Below are positions 48,201 through 50,213 of a DNA stretch of 64,000 bases, in pieces. The translations under genes were made by a program, and so were the position numbers. Below the pieces are notes generated by a model that saw nothing but the letters and a program-made list of their open reading frames with translations, did not search any database and was not told where the DNA came from. This stretch comes from Gordionus sp. m RMFG-2023. Its lineage: Eukaryota; Nematomorpha; Gordioida; Chordodea; Parachordodidae. Location of the stretch: contig NC_088775.1 in assembly GCF_954871325.1 (NCBI RefSeq), positions 31,907,561 through 31,971,560 of the forward strand. Reading direction: 5' to 3'. Each line of letters begins with the position of its first letter. The stretch's first letter is position 1.

Positions 48201-50213
48201 CTTCCCACCCCATCCTTCTTAGATATATTCCTTGTCTACTTTTCTTTTTTTATAGTAAAACAATAAAAGATTTCTTCATAAGGAAAGAATTAATATACTT
48301 CTGGGTTTTATTCATAATTATACCATAATCAATAAAAAATTTGACAAAGTAGCTGACTACATTTTATTTTACTGTTATGAAATAACTTGTTATAACTGAA
48401 GCCAAATTGTAGAATAGAGGAAAGATAGAAAAACAAACCTGTACGAAACTCGAGCGTTTTCTCCCGCGTCAGCATCCGATGCGATAATCTTAAGGAGTGG
48501 TGCGTATAGCGAATAATTCGAATCGTCTTTCAAAGTCAAGTAATAGGATTTGTGATTAAATAGTGGAGTCAGTTCGTTGGAGTCGCGTACGGATATAGCC
48601 AACGTGCAACGATCGCGAGATATACGTTCCTTTGAATATCGTTTAGAGTATTTCAAATTTTTACGGAATTTAGAGGAGCCGTGACGGGCCGCCATTTTTA
48701 GACGTTTTTTCTGTCTTCGTATGTGTTTCCTGGTAGGCTTAATTCGTCGATCATTGTTTTTATCATTTTTCTTGCTTTGGAATGGGTAAGGTTTTTCGAA
48801 AAATTTGGCATAATAAATTTGAGAATTTTTGAGAAATATATCATCCGGTAAATCGTATAGGTCAGGATTCAGAGAATCAAGGGATTTATTGGACAAGCTA
48901 TACGGAAAAGAGGCTTTTAGGTCACCCCTAGCGGGATAAGTTTCATGGCGGGGTCGATCTTTTGTTATTTAAAGTATATAAATGAGTGAATCTTTAAGTG
49001 TGCCACTAAGAAATCAATTGTCTAGTTAATACCATATTTACTACACTAATAAAATATCTTAATTTTCAAATGAAGCTCGCGACTTGATTTATAACCCTAA
49101 CGATATATAATATTTATTTAACAAACGTGATTATTAGGATATCTTAATCCTTCTGCTTTATGGGATAAATAAATTGCTACCGATAAAAATATACGATACT
49201 TGGCTGGGAATCAAAAATAGGCCCTAAAGGTATAGGGTTGAATTATCGGGCCTTATCAAGTAGAATCCTGAAATAATTCTGACCCCGGCCCTATAGGACT
49301 CTATTGCCAAATTTCAAAACATTGGGGTCTTCACATTTGATTCTGGAAGTTTGACATGATAATAGCTTAATCAAGGTAATGACCATAGTTGGGTAATGGC
49401 TAAATGTCGTATAATTGGGTTCAATCTACAGGAGCGTACCAGAGGAAATCCGTTAAAATTAAGGCGTTTTAATTTATATTAGTTTCTTTCAAATTTAAGC
49501 GGCTATATTTTTAAGAAAAATTTCAAGGTCAAAATAATGTTTTCGGGTAAAAAATCAGACTAAAAATTGAAATATAATAATTACCCAACTATAGTAATGA
49601 CACTAATAATACAAAATAATGGCATAACTATACCATATTTGACATGTTCGCGGTTCGTTCCATTCGGCTCCTTTGAAACAATGTGGTATTTTACGACACT
49701 GGAAATCTCGACAGAGTAGCGAGCCTTCCGCTCTCGATTAACTTCCTCGGCCCTATTTTTCCGAACACGCACAACGACACGTATAAGAGAGCCATCTACG
49801 GCAGTTTCCACTTGAAACATATTTTCGGGGTCCCCCTCTATTATTTTGAATTCGTAACCGGTTATAACGTAACGAATACCTTCTTTAACGACCTTATTTA
49901 TCCCCGTGGCATTTCCATATATTTCGGCATTACATGGTATTGGTATTCCCATAAATAACTCGGCCCAAGCTAATGAATCGTTATAACCTGAGTCCGAATT
50001 AATCGGTGATATAACAGGTAAAACCAAATCCTGACCCTCGGATCCTTCGTATATGTAGCCGCTATAATATGTCCGGGAAAATGTAAAACGGGTGAAGTTG
50101 GCATATGATTTGTTGAAAGATGATAAAAATATTAGGATTAAATACTTGAGAAATATGTGATTTTCATTATTGCAATTGTGGAACATTAGTTGCGGCATAA
50201 TTGAATCCCACAT
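1..50213 (-). CDS. Fat-like (FAT1/2/3-Kugelei class) giant cadherin, 5' part, 24 exons
   Basis: Seen: 24 minus-strand exons with GT-AG borders join into one open frame of about 3,200 codons; all 23 junction phases agree. Exon 1 has a hydrophobic signal peptide followed by the FTRFTFSRTYYSGYIYEG start of cadherin repeat 1; E2-E3 match FAT1 repeat 2 (TPLFNHKSYYLTL, SDADAGENARV, DSNTGEVFL); E4-E6 contain NEFTPFNTPIVEL, very close to FAT1 'EFAPPNTPVV'. Known: Fat-like proteins are 4,500-5,000-residue single-pass cell-surface cadherins with about 34 cadherin repeats, then laminin-G/EGF, a membrane segment and a cytoplasmic tail, acting in planar polarity, cell adhesion and tube or epithelial organisation. 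Inferred: only the repeat region is here; the rest lies left of position 1. Calcium motifs (DxNDN, LDRE, DxD) survive only patchily, so the protein is unusually diverged. Alternatives (Dachsous, FAT4 or protocadherin) fit the N-terminus less well. Confidence 0.9.
405..702 (-). CDS. E23: complete cadherin repeat core
   Basis: Acceptor AAAAAAAG, phase 0; donor GGAG/GTTTTT, phase 1. Encodes IQATDNDVSAPNNIVEYRII, then GIYYSVDPKSGEISFVV and YHLYVQAQDGG: 'ATDND....N.I.Y.I ... Y.VDP.SGEIS ... Y.L.V.A.DGG'. Its first 42 bp and acceptor are duplicated upstream (835-1008). A perfect GTAAGT donor lies inside the exon about 21 nt from its start. Confidence 0.9.
661..1008. repeat. 174-bp tandem duplication covering the E23 acceptor
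   Basis: Two direct copies (661-834 and 835-1008) align over their whole length with a constant 174-bp offset and scattered mismatches. Each carries, on the minus strand, the T-rich tract, the AAAAG acceptor and the first about 42 bp of E23. The upstream copy (AG at 877-878) reads into a stop after about 17 codons, so it is a pseudo-acceptor. Confidence 0.9.
1168..1381 (-). CDS. E22: linker DLNDNTPVF and repeat start
   Basis: Acceptor TATATTTTTAG, one base completes Asn (phase 2), donor AAG/GTAGCT, phase 0. Encodes TKVTISVSDLNDNTPVFEPR, the most canonical linker in the window, then LRSEISSYAPVIVDLRL. Confidence 0.9.
1507..1648 (-). CDS. E21: end of repeat
   Basis: Acceptor TTTTAAG, phase 1; donor AAA/GTGCAA, phase 2. 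Encodes PLFGVLSLNSSALTGFDAEI and SFTLIISVALKFPSS, the 'G.LSL......D.E....F.L.I.V' half following E20. Confidence 0.82.
1990..2332. mobile_element. hAT MITE in intron 20
   Basis: Ends TAGAGACATGTAAGAG and (reverse) TAGAGGTGTGCAAATC; flanks GTTTTAAC and GTTACAAC agree at 6 of 8, as an old 8-bp hAT target duplication. No coding left; internal CCGATCC/CCCGACC-rich subterminal DNA. Confidence 0.6.
2559..2777 (-). CDS. E20: cadherin repeat start
   Basis: Acceptor TTTTAAAAG, phase 1; donor ATCG/GTGAAC, phase 1. Encodes YDLKIVILSLKDDALLDFEF, then NYSLKFSENTDLTQQPLLRL, YSLVNDKENIFTI: linker, 'Y...FSENT.....L.L' and 'YSLVND...F.I'. ND-type linker degraded to KDDA. Confidence 0.86.
2931..4028 (-). CDS. 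E19: 1.1-kb exon, about three cadherin repeats
   Basis: Acceptor TTTAAATAG, phase 1; donor GAGA/GTGAGA, phase 1. Landmarks: LHFYINFRTGAIYIDSP; AQIFSVDSLTGLVKMFEQL; RVSIYGPVYPGTKVYDIGKL; DMFEIDQTRGIIYSKNLIFL; GIYNLKLAIYLYN. A basic, low-complexity insert (HKKEKDNDNH) lies near the middle. A Cys pair (PFCK, RGCI) may form a disulfide. Confidence 0.87.
4252..4629 (-). CDS. E18: cadherin repeat end and next start
   Basis: Acceptor TATTAAG, phase 1; donor GAAG/GTTTCA, phase 1. Encodes NYHGLFALHPWTGQLYLAQS ('F.L.P.TG.L.L'), RYQLIVSASPRFQETTDSDF, then SYTYKVKVLESTPKDTLILS and YTYRIMEG. Introns on both sides are short (156 and 223 bp). Confidence 0.87.
4786..4980 (-). CDS. E17: cadherin repeat start
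   Basis: Acceptor CCTAAAAG, phase 1; donor TCAG/GTATAT, phase 1. Encodes TNIPDFARVLITVKPGQKCC, then VVNFTADSPVGTKLIRLAL and GAVRFAIESG: linker, 'F.ADSPVGT.L..L' and 'V.FAIESG' strands. Two adjacent Cys replace the DxNDN linker. Confidence 0.87.
4981..6422. other. Intron 16, with a degraded CCC-rich repeat
   Basis: No gene. Between about 5150 and 5460, on an AT-rich background, lie short GGCCTGACCCAGCCCG-type stretches resembling the ends of the hAT elements elsewhere in the window; no intact ends or target duplication were found. The remainder (5460-6420) is AT-rich and shows nothing. Confidence 0.4.
6423..6547 (-). CDS. E16: end of that repeat
   Basis: Acceptor TTTTAAAG, one base completes Tyr (phase 2); donor AAA/GTAATG, phase 1. 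Encodes RFTVHSNSGVIYVSRNL and LLVVRVMDQ, the 'F.V...SGVI.....L....... L.V.V.D' half of the repeat opened in E15. Confidence 0.87.
7023..7186 (-). CDS. E15: cadherin linker and repeat start
   Basis: Acceptor TTTGAAG, phase 0; donor CTA/GTTTTT, phase 2. Encodes FRVSVDCINDTFPIFENHFY, then IGEDVPINSSILRLLTKDSD and NNGLTYSIYN: a near-canonical D.ND..P.F...Y....ED.P.....L...D.D...GLTYSI. Confidence 0.88.
7367..7711. mobile_element. PIF/Harbinger-like MITE in intron 14
   Basis: Imperfect inverted repeats of about 55 bp: left TGCTGCGTTTATATTAAACG, right (reverse) GGCCTCATTTATAGTAAACG, both leading to TTGCGTTATTTAACG. Flanked by TTA on each side. Family assignment rests only on the 3-bp TTA flank and absence of coding. 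Confidence 0.55.
7746..8036 (-). CDS. E14: diverged cadherin repeat
   Basis: Acceptor ATTAAAACAG, 97 codons, phase 0 at both ends; donor GAA/GTTATA is weak. Encodes KVGDTIQIPLAISGLFLDSG, YWAWFGN, NTGFYFNNQVDAIVLTQ and FLFYITDGFKIYQSE. The layout (V.....G......G..D ... Y....GN ... TG......AI.L) is that of a repeat with most Ca-binding residues lost. Confidence 0.8.
8258..8380 (-). CDS. E13: cadherin exon, end of a repeat
   Basis: Acceptor TTTTTCTCCTACCAG (best in the gene), 41 codons, phase 0 at both ends, donor AAC/GTAACC. Encodes IKAFNPVAPSLYTHSRYIVR and TVLMDPSMIS; fits the last strand and linker of a repeat (V.A.......S.Y.V.), with no ND motif. Confidence 0.8.
9213..9371 (+). pseudogene. 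hAT transposase N-terminal remnant
   Basis: 52 codons beginning MTENYIKDYIKLQEAQEV and ending at a stop. The BED finger and RNase-H-like core are absent between this and the C-terminal piece at 9407-9604; the same deletion is present in the second copy at 60145, so it predates their spread. Confidence 0.6.
9407..9604 (+). pseudogene. hAT transposase C-terminal dimerisation remnant
   Basis: Encodes LLEWWAAHQSEFPILAKLAI then CERNFFTTGRILEERRSNL and VDMLLFLHDNL, the hallmark hAT C-terminus (W....FP.L..LA...L.IP.....ERNFS..G.I...RR..L.P..V..L.FLH.N). Catalytic core missing, so not functional. Confidence 0.85.
10395..10930 (+). mobile_element. Ty3/Gypsy fossil scrap
   Basis: Pieces of a Gypsy pol: an aspartic-protease-like stretch followed by the approach to reverse transcriptase, abutting the truncated hAT. 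Broken in several places and lacking most of pol. A purine-rich stretch before 10935 followed by TGTTGTAATATT could be the start of a 3' LTR, but no partner LTR was found. Old. Confidence 0.6.
10931..11857. other. Intron 12 remainder
   Basis: AT-rich DNA with no gene. The first few hundred bases may be LTR of the adjacent Gypsy scrap. 11560-11760 is slightly less AT-rich but shows no frame or known family. Confidence 0.4.
11858..12109 (-). CDS. E12: core of a cadherin repeat
   Basis: Acceptor with T-tract ending CTACAAG, 84 codons, phase 0 at both ends, donor GAT/GTGAGT. Encodes FPIFQALALDPDTDENARIQ, then SFLLDITTGRVYITDPL and EPRKFLLD, a complete 'A.D.D..NA.I.Y ... F.LD..TG.V' pattern. Confidence 0.87.
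12490..12629 (+). repeat. 5' LTR of the intron-11 Gypsy fossil
   Basis: About 140 bp, unusually short for a Gypsy LTR; TG...CA ends; carries a run of TATATATATA near its centre. Partner at 16548-16689. Confidence 0.88.
16548..16689 (+). repeat. 3' LTR of the intron-11 Gypsy fossil
   Basis: Preceded by a purine tract (AGTGGGGAGAA). Near-identical to 12490-12629. Confidence 0.88.
16974..17111 (-). CDS. E11: cadherin linker with DENDN motif
   Basis: Acceptor CTGTTAG, 46 codons, phase 0 at both ends, donor AAA/GTAAAA. Encodes SKTRVYVTLIDENDNVPQMT then QKIYTIKTPIIEAK. DENDNVP is a textbook inter-repeat calcium linker. Followed by the 4.9-kb intron 11 that holds a Gypsy fossil. Confidence 0.88.
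17460..17533 (-). CDS. E10: 74-bp exon with LDRE motif
   Basis: Acceptor TTTTAG, phase 1; donor ACG/GTAGGA, phase 0. Encodes IIVISEFVNENPLDRETKSL then YSFT. LDRE is the canonical cadherin calcium motif. Very short; confirmed by motif and by both phases. Confidence 0.85.
17613..17829. mobile_element. Short MITE of the CAGAGACCTGC hAT family (intron 9)
   Basis: Both ends align with those of the elements at 8521 and 59268: left end reads like their right end reversed (ATTTGCACGGCCCGGC), right end CCTGGAGGTATCTG like their left end reversed. About 217 bp, no coding, GC-rich CGGCCCGG blocks in AT DNA. Target duplication not recognisable, so old. Confidence 0.6.
17906..18370 (-). CDS. E9: cadherin repeats
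   Basis: Acceptor TTCACAACTAG, start completes Gly (phase 1) giving NESTG-EIKVRK across the junction, a perfect 'TG.I' strand. Continues with YLPITLKFSAKRKSPDF, then HYVARIHENSPPDTFVTI, a clear repeat start with its E-N-S-P motif. Donor ACG/GTAATT, phase 1. Confidence 0.86.
18371..19339. other. Intron 8, first part
   Basis: No supported gene. 18650-19330 contains AT-rich DNA with a short piece (FKLIK-like 'TTTTCAAACTGATTAA' near 19295) also present at about 25780; otherwise nothing seen. Confidence 0.4.
19340..19985 (+). mobile_element. R2-type LINE 3' fossil (intron 8)
   Basis: Heavily decayed plus-strand relic. Recognised by collinearity with the better copy at 41125-41745: an LPDE start, a short zinc-ribbon-like zone, and FLIWDYACFTTFHH, equivalent to the LTWDFSCIDPLAPS block of that copy. 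Many stops and frame changes; no reverse transcriptase seen. Confidence 0.5.
19986..21594. other. Intron 8, last part
   Basis: AT-rich; no frame, terminal repeat or RNA gene recognised. Confidence 0.5.
21595..21707 (-). CDS. E8: short cadherin exon
   Basis: Acceptor TTTTTAG, one base completes an Arg codon (phase 2), donor CACAG/GTAAAT, phase 1. Encodes YSIVYDYFAQAEDGHN and KPWKLVVINESTG; together with the end of E7 (DLSASGPDQNIR) this forms the 'D.D...N..I.YSI' to 'F.ID..TG' core of one repeat. Separated from E7 by a 122-bp intron. Confidence 0.86.
21830..24660 (-). CDS. E7: giant 2.8-kb exon, several diverged cadherin repeats
   Basis: A single 943-codon open exon; acceptor TTTAAAG, donor ATAAG/GTATTT (phase 2). 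Recognisable repeat landmarks: FFVDSFTGQVRVNV, LDIDPISGLVFMAM, SFFRIDPFTGEIMLIKD (the 'F.ID..TG.I' strand), and at the end IIKVSAQDLDLSASGPDQ leading into the next repeat. Between them the sequence is loose, with few DxNDN or LDRE motifs, many sequons and several Cys. By position it should cover about FAT repeats 5-12, but repeat borders are not reliable by eye. Fusing so many repeats in one exon recalls the very large exon of vertebrate FAT genes. Confidence 0.87.
25040..25380 (-). CDS. E6: rest of cadherin repeat 4
   Basis: Acceptor ATATGCAG, phase-1 start. Encodes CGFFKYRLITGNTDGLFEID and HDVGIIRLKGP, a typical cadherin strand pattern (Y.I..G....F.ID...G.I.L), then FYDLNVEVAFVKHV and MIPVRIVVPQ. 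Donor CAA/GTAATG at 25040 was chosen because it alone among nearby GT sites keeps phase 0 with E7. Intron 6 is only 379 bp. Confidence 0.83.
25381..27298. other. Intron 5, 3' side; copy of dispersed repeat P
   Basis: About 25740-25900 resembles 56303-56492 and 62995-63205 (ATAGATGTC.AA......CTATGAGCAA.......TTTAGGCTT); none codes. 26640-26830 has a less AT-rich patch with AAGGGTGCTTGGGAGAAGG and CGGTCACCCTTTTCCC that may be another element. Nothing else seen. Confidence 0.45.
27307..27934. mobile_element. hAT-type MITE, 628 bp (intron 5)
   Basis: Ends TAGGGATGTACC and GGTACACCCCTA are inverted repeats; perfect 8-bp target duplication CTTATGAT (27299-27306 and 27935-27942). Subterminal GGATCGGCC/CGGGCCGAT repeats; interior AT-rich without coding. 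Confidence 0.85.
27901..28044. repeat. 72-bp tandem duplication of the MITE tail and its flank
   Basis: The block from TCGGCCTCCAAAAAGTGG to ATATATATGAG occurs twice head to tail (27901-27972, 27973-28044), with one or two differences. It includes the MITE right end, the target duplication and host flank. Confidence 0.9.
28348..28474 (-). CDS. E5: start of cadherin repeat 4
   Basis: Acceptor TTTCAG, phase 0; donor A/GTTTTT (weak), phase 1. Encodes KSLTLSFEALTPIELNEF and TPFNTPIVELHTTKQARSLK. The NEFTPFNTPIV stretch is the strongest single match to the FAT1-3 class. Too short to be recognised by length alone; found by homology and phase. Confidence 0.85.
28666..29154 (-). CDS. E4: cadherin repeat 3
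   Basis: Encodes SFDPLMDVLEYSAGELSKSD, then CDIISVSLNLTHNGSAFFEL and HVRLKIVTSQGEESYSS, which follow FAT1 repeat 3 (APVITAVTLSPSELDRDPAY; GDIASLSIVAG). Donor CAG/GTTATT, phase 0. The acceptor is uncertain: AAAAAAG at 29155 or ACAAAG giving a start at 29139; both keep phase 0, neither has a strong pyrimidine tract, and a CACTAAC-like branch site lies about 85 bp upstream. No ND motif survives in this repeat. Confidence 0.8.
29155..30080. other. Intron 3, host-proximal part
   Basis: AT-rich, low complexity. A CACTAACTCCTC branch-site-like stretch occurs near 29240 just upstream of E4. No gene or element recognised. Confidence 0.45.
30090..30415 (+). mobile_element. R2-type LINE fossil with zinc knuckle (intron 3)
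   Basis: Plus-strand reading HALLASLNQG ... FAVAIRLNVTASVSYKCAKC then KPVSQTGRHYLQ. This is the region before the restriction-like endonuclease of R2-superclade LINEs: 'ARLLA..S...G.WL..LP ... AVGLRLG..VC..H.C.CG...D..G.HGLSC'. Interrupted by frameshifts; no downstream endonuclease core. GC content is clearly above the surroundings. Confidence 0.65.
30610..31826 (+). mobile_element. piggyBac element, decayed (intron 3)
   Basis: Ends CCCTTCAATACTCCGGTGGGG and (reverse) CCCTTCAATA...CTCTGGTGGGG are inverted and sit between TTAA tetranucleotides (30606-30609, 31827-31830), the strict piggyBac target. 1.2 kb, half the size of an autonomous copy. Confidence 0.85.
30930..31450 (+). pseudogene. piggyBac transposase remnant
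   Basis: Pieces KPKIITFYNMTKGRLDM (family: 'K.....YN.TKGGVD..D', third catalytic Asp) and, downstream, GRCSMCPRDKDEKTKYF, the Cys-rich C-terminal finger (RC..C....KT.Y.C..C). The N-terminal half with the first two catalytic Asp is gone, and stops interrupt the rest. Confidence 0.75.
31831..32394. other. Gap between piggyBac and Gypsy fossil
   Basis: No gene. May include the missing 5' LTR and leader of the downstream Gypsy fossil: AGTGAGAATAAT at about 32210 recurs near 40640, but the rest does not align. Confidence 0.35.
34310..34690 (+). pseudogene. hAT transposase BED zinc-finger part
   Basis: SSYVWKYFGNL (aromatic BED start), then in another frame YIYCEPCLKLGKKDEK and, further on, STSNLSRHLINVHKI, giving the C..C ... 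H....H order of a BED finger. Frame changes and perhaps an intron (a gap near 34450-34520) separate the pieces. Known role: DNA binding at the element ends. Confidence 0.65.
34690..35370. repeat. Minisatellite, about six units of ~105 bp
   Basis: Units start at AAAACAACTAAATTTTTAG (about 34757, 34861, 34957, 35067, 35167, 35277) and continue TTTGTTTATTGTCAGCTCTA. Lies between the BED and catalytic parts of the transposase, probably in a transposase intron. Confidence 0.9.
35640..37187 (+). pseudogene. hAT transposase catalytic and dimerisation parts
   Basis: ITFDLWTDHFKRRNYITFSL (first catalytic Asp zone), MVTDAGANVKR (second), LNCPTRWHSILIMLE (the conserved CPTRW), LLDPRF, and the C-terminus LPRLANLARKVLCIPATSTP then SERIFSIAGLI. 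One in-frame stop follows LGHG where hAT has 'H.LNL', and the frame shifts near 35640. A 44-bp GT-AG intron (36631-36674) restores ELQ-ILATLLDPRF. Not functional as it stands. Confidence 0.85.
40665..40890. repeat. Dispersed repeat R1, copy 1
   Basis: AAGCATCTCTATTTTTAATT to the palindrome at 40819-40873. Further copies at 43715-43915 and 43985-46660 (the last split by a hAT). No coding; family unknown. Confidence 0.7.
40819..40873. repeat. 55-bp palindrome at the end of R1
   Basis: Arms AAACTAGCTAATTACCC and GGGTTATTAGCTAGTTT pair over 16 of 17 positions around a 21-base loop that itself contains CGTCATTCTTGACG. A related hairpin (CCCGTCAAAAATGACGGG) is at 42677-42694. Confidence 0.85.
41125..41745 (+). 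mobile_element. R2-type LINE 3' end with restriction-like endonuclease
   Basis: Plus-strand reading LSNDELRHAIGLRLNCDMV, then YHCILCQTSVNSKGHTL, a frameshift, CKRCRGRFIRHSKCNDTIAR and on through the 114-codon frame 41381-41725 to a stop. Known: R2/NeSL-like LINEs end in a zinc knuckle plus a PD-(D/E)xK nuclease; the block here, DGKLPNG...PWKKG...WDFSCID, has the PD motif changed to PN. Reverse transcriptase absent (5' truncated). GC-richer than its surroundings. Confidence 0.75.
41746..42769. other. AT-rich spacer in intron 3
   Basis: Likely begins with LINE 3' UTR; otherwise AT-rich with only the hairpin at 42677-42694. Confidence 0.4.
42770..44080. repeat. Field of diverged direct repeats (R2/R1)
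   Basis: A unit opening with CC.......AGGCCA....TATTAAAACTAAG recurs about 590 bp apart (42770 and 43360), and a shorter block (GATCAGGCCT.GC.ATGT.TGCAAAAAAA to the R1 core) recurs about 275 bp apart (43650 and 43930). GC-rich CCAAGCCCAGCCC lines occur between. No coding. Confidence 0.65.
44089..46541 (-). mobile_element. hAT element, internally deleted, inserted in an R1 copy
   Basis: Inverted ends TAGAGAACTGCA; perfect 8-bp target duplication GTATACAT (44081-44088, 46542-46549). CCCGAGCCCGACCCGAGCC array at the left end and CGGGTCGGGTCGGGC at the right. Carries a minus-strand transposase lacking its middle. About 45672-45900 holds GTATCTAAGATAC-type repeats, perhaps a truncated second hAT. 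Confidence 0.92.
44560..45600 (-). pseudogene. hAT transposase with core deleted
   Basis: Three minus-strand pieces: 45399-45596 BED start (SDVWKKFSFIYDENKEKLNY) with RHK..C downstream; 44955-45248 CTKVLTMFCGRDLRSFDTIH; 44632-44871 WWKTNHYEFPNLSILALKFL and PASSASSERAISR. After SSERAIS the frame shifts before GRAFEDRRTRLKPD. The catalytic D-W and CPTRW blocks between the last two pieces are missing. Confidence 0.8.
46753..46820 (+). ncRNA. tRNA-derived repeat (pseudo-tRNA or SINE head)
   Basis: GGTGCATGCGGTAAAGCA resembles a tRNA D-arm / box A, and CGAGTTCGATTCTCG is a T-arm with the TTCGATT loop (box B). An anticodon-like loop CTTTGAAAC lies between, but acceptor-stem pairing is poor. A truncated copy of the 5' part (ATTGGTGCATGCGTGAAAC) lies 65 bp upstream at 46690. 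Not a functional tRNA gene by eye. Confidence 0.5.
46932..47118 (-). CDS. E3: second half of cadherin repeat 2
   Basis: Acceptor TTATCAG, start completes a Ser codon (phase 2), donor GTGAGT, phase-0 end. Encodes FDMDSNTGEVFLTQR, then LNLTIVAEDHGPMSN and SITLHVFYNK, parallel to FAT1 'FAIHPTSGVIVLTGR ... LAADRGMKLYG ... AKLTVHIEQ'. Followed by the 17.8-kb intron 3. Confidence 0.88.
47119..48438. other. Intron 2
   Basis: 1.3 kb, AT-rich; no element ends or frames recognised. Acceptor TTATCAG and donor GTTTGT as given for E3 and E2. Confidence 0.5.
48439..48958 (-). CDS. E2: highly basic linker and start of cadherin repeat 2
   Basis: Acceptor ACAAAAG then phase-1 start, donor CAG/GTTTGT, phase-2 end. 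The first two thirds form a Lys/Arg-rich insert with RRQKKR, SKRYSKER and RISR, absent from FAT1 at this place. It then enters repeat 2: ISVRDSNELTPLFNHKSYYL and ASDADAGENARVSYS, the best-preserved calcium motif of the gene. The insert could be a proprotein-convertase region separating repeat 1 from the rest. Confidence 0.87.
48959..49633. other. Intron 1
   Basis: 675 bp with GC-richer patches near 49200-49330 (GGCCCTAAAGG, CCCCGGCCCTATAGG) of unknown nature. No repeat copy elsewhere in the window was noticed. Confidence 0.4.
49634..50213 (-). CDS. E1: start codon, signal peptide, cadherin repeat 1
   Basis: Start ATG at 50213; two further in-frame Met at residues 6 and 10 are equally possible starts. 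A hydrophobic run (residues about 19-33, FLKYLILIFLSSF) is a signal peptide, with cleavage likely near SYA-NFT. The mature start FTRFTFSRTYYSGYIYEG and later IRYVITGYEFKIIEGD match FAT1 repeat 1 (FTHPMYNATIYENS; IKYRIVSGDEEGFF). Donor GTATAG; ends in phase 1. N-glycosylation sequons (NFT, NDS, NAT, NGT) fit an extracellular protein. Confidence 0.88.

Noticed and set aside
49683-49958. 91-codon plus-strand frame opposite E1
   Set aside because: Antisense of the signal-peptide exon; no independent support.
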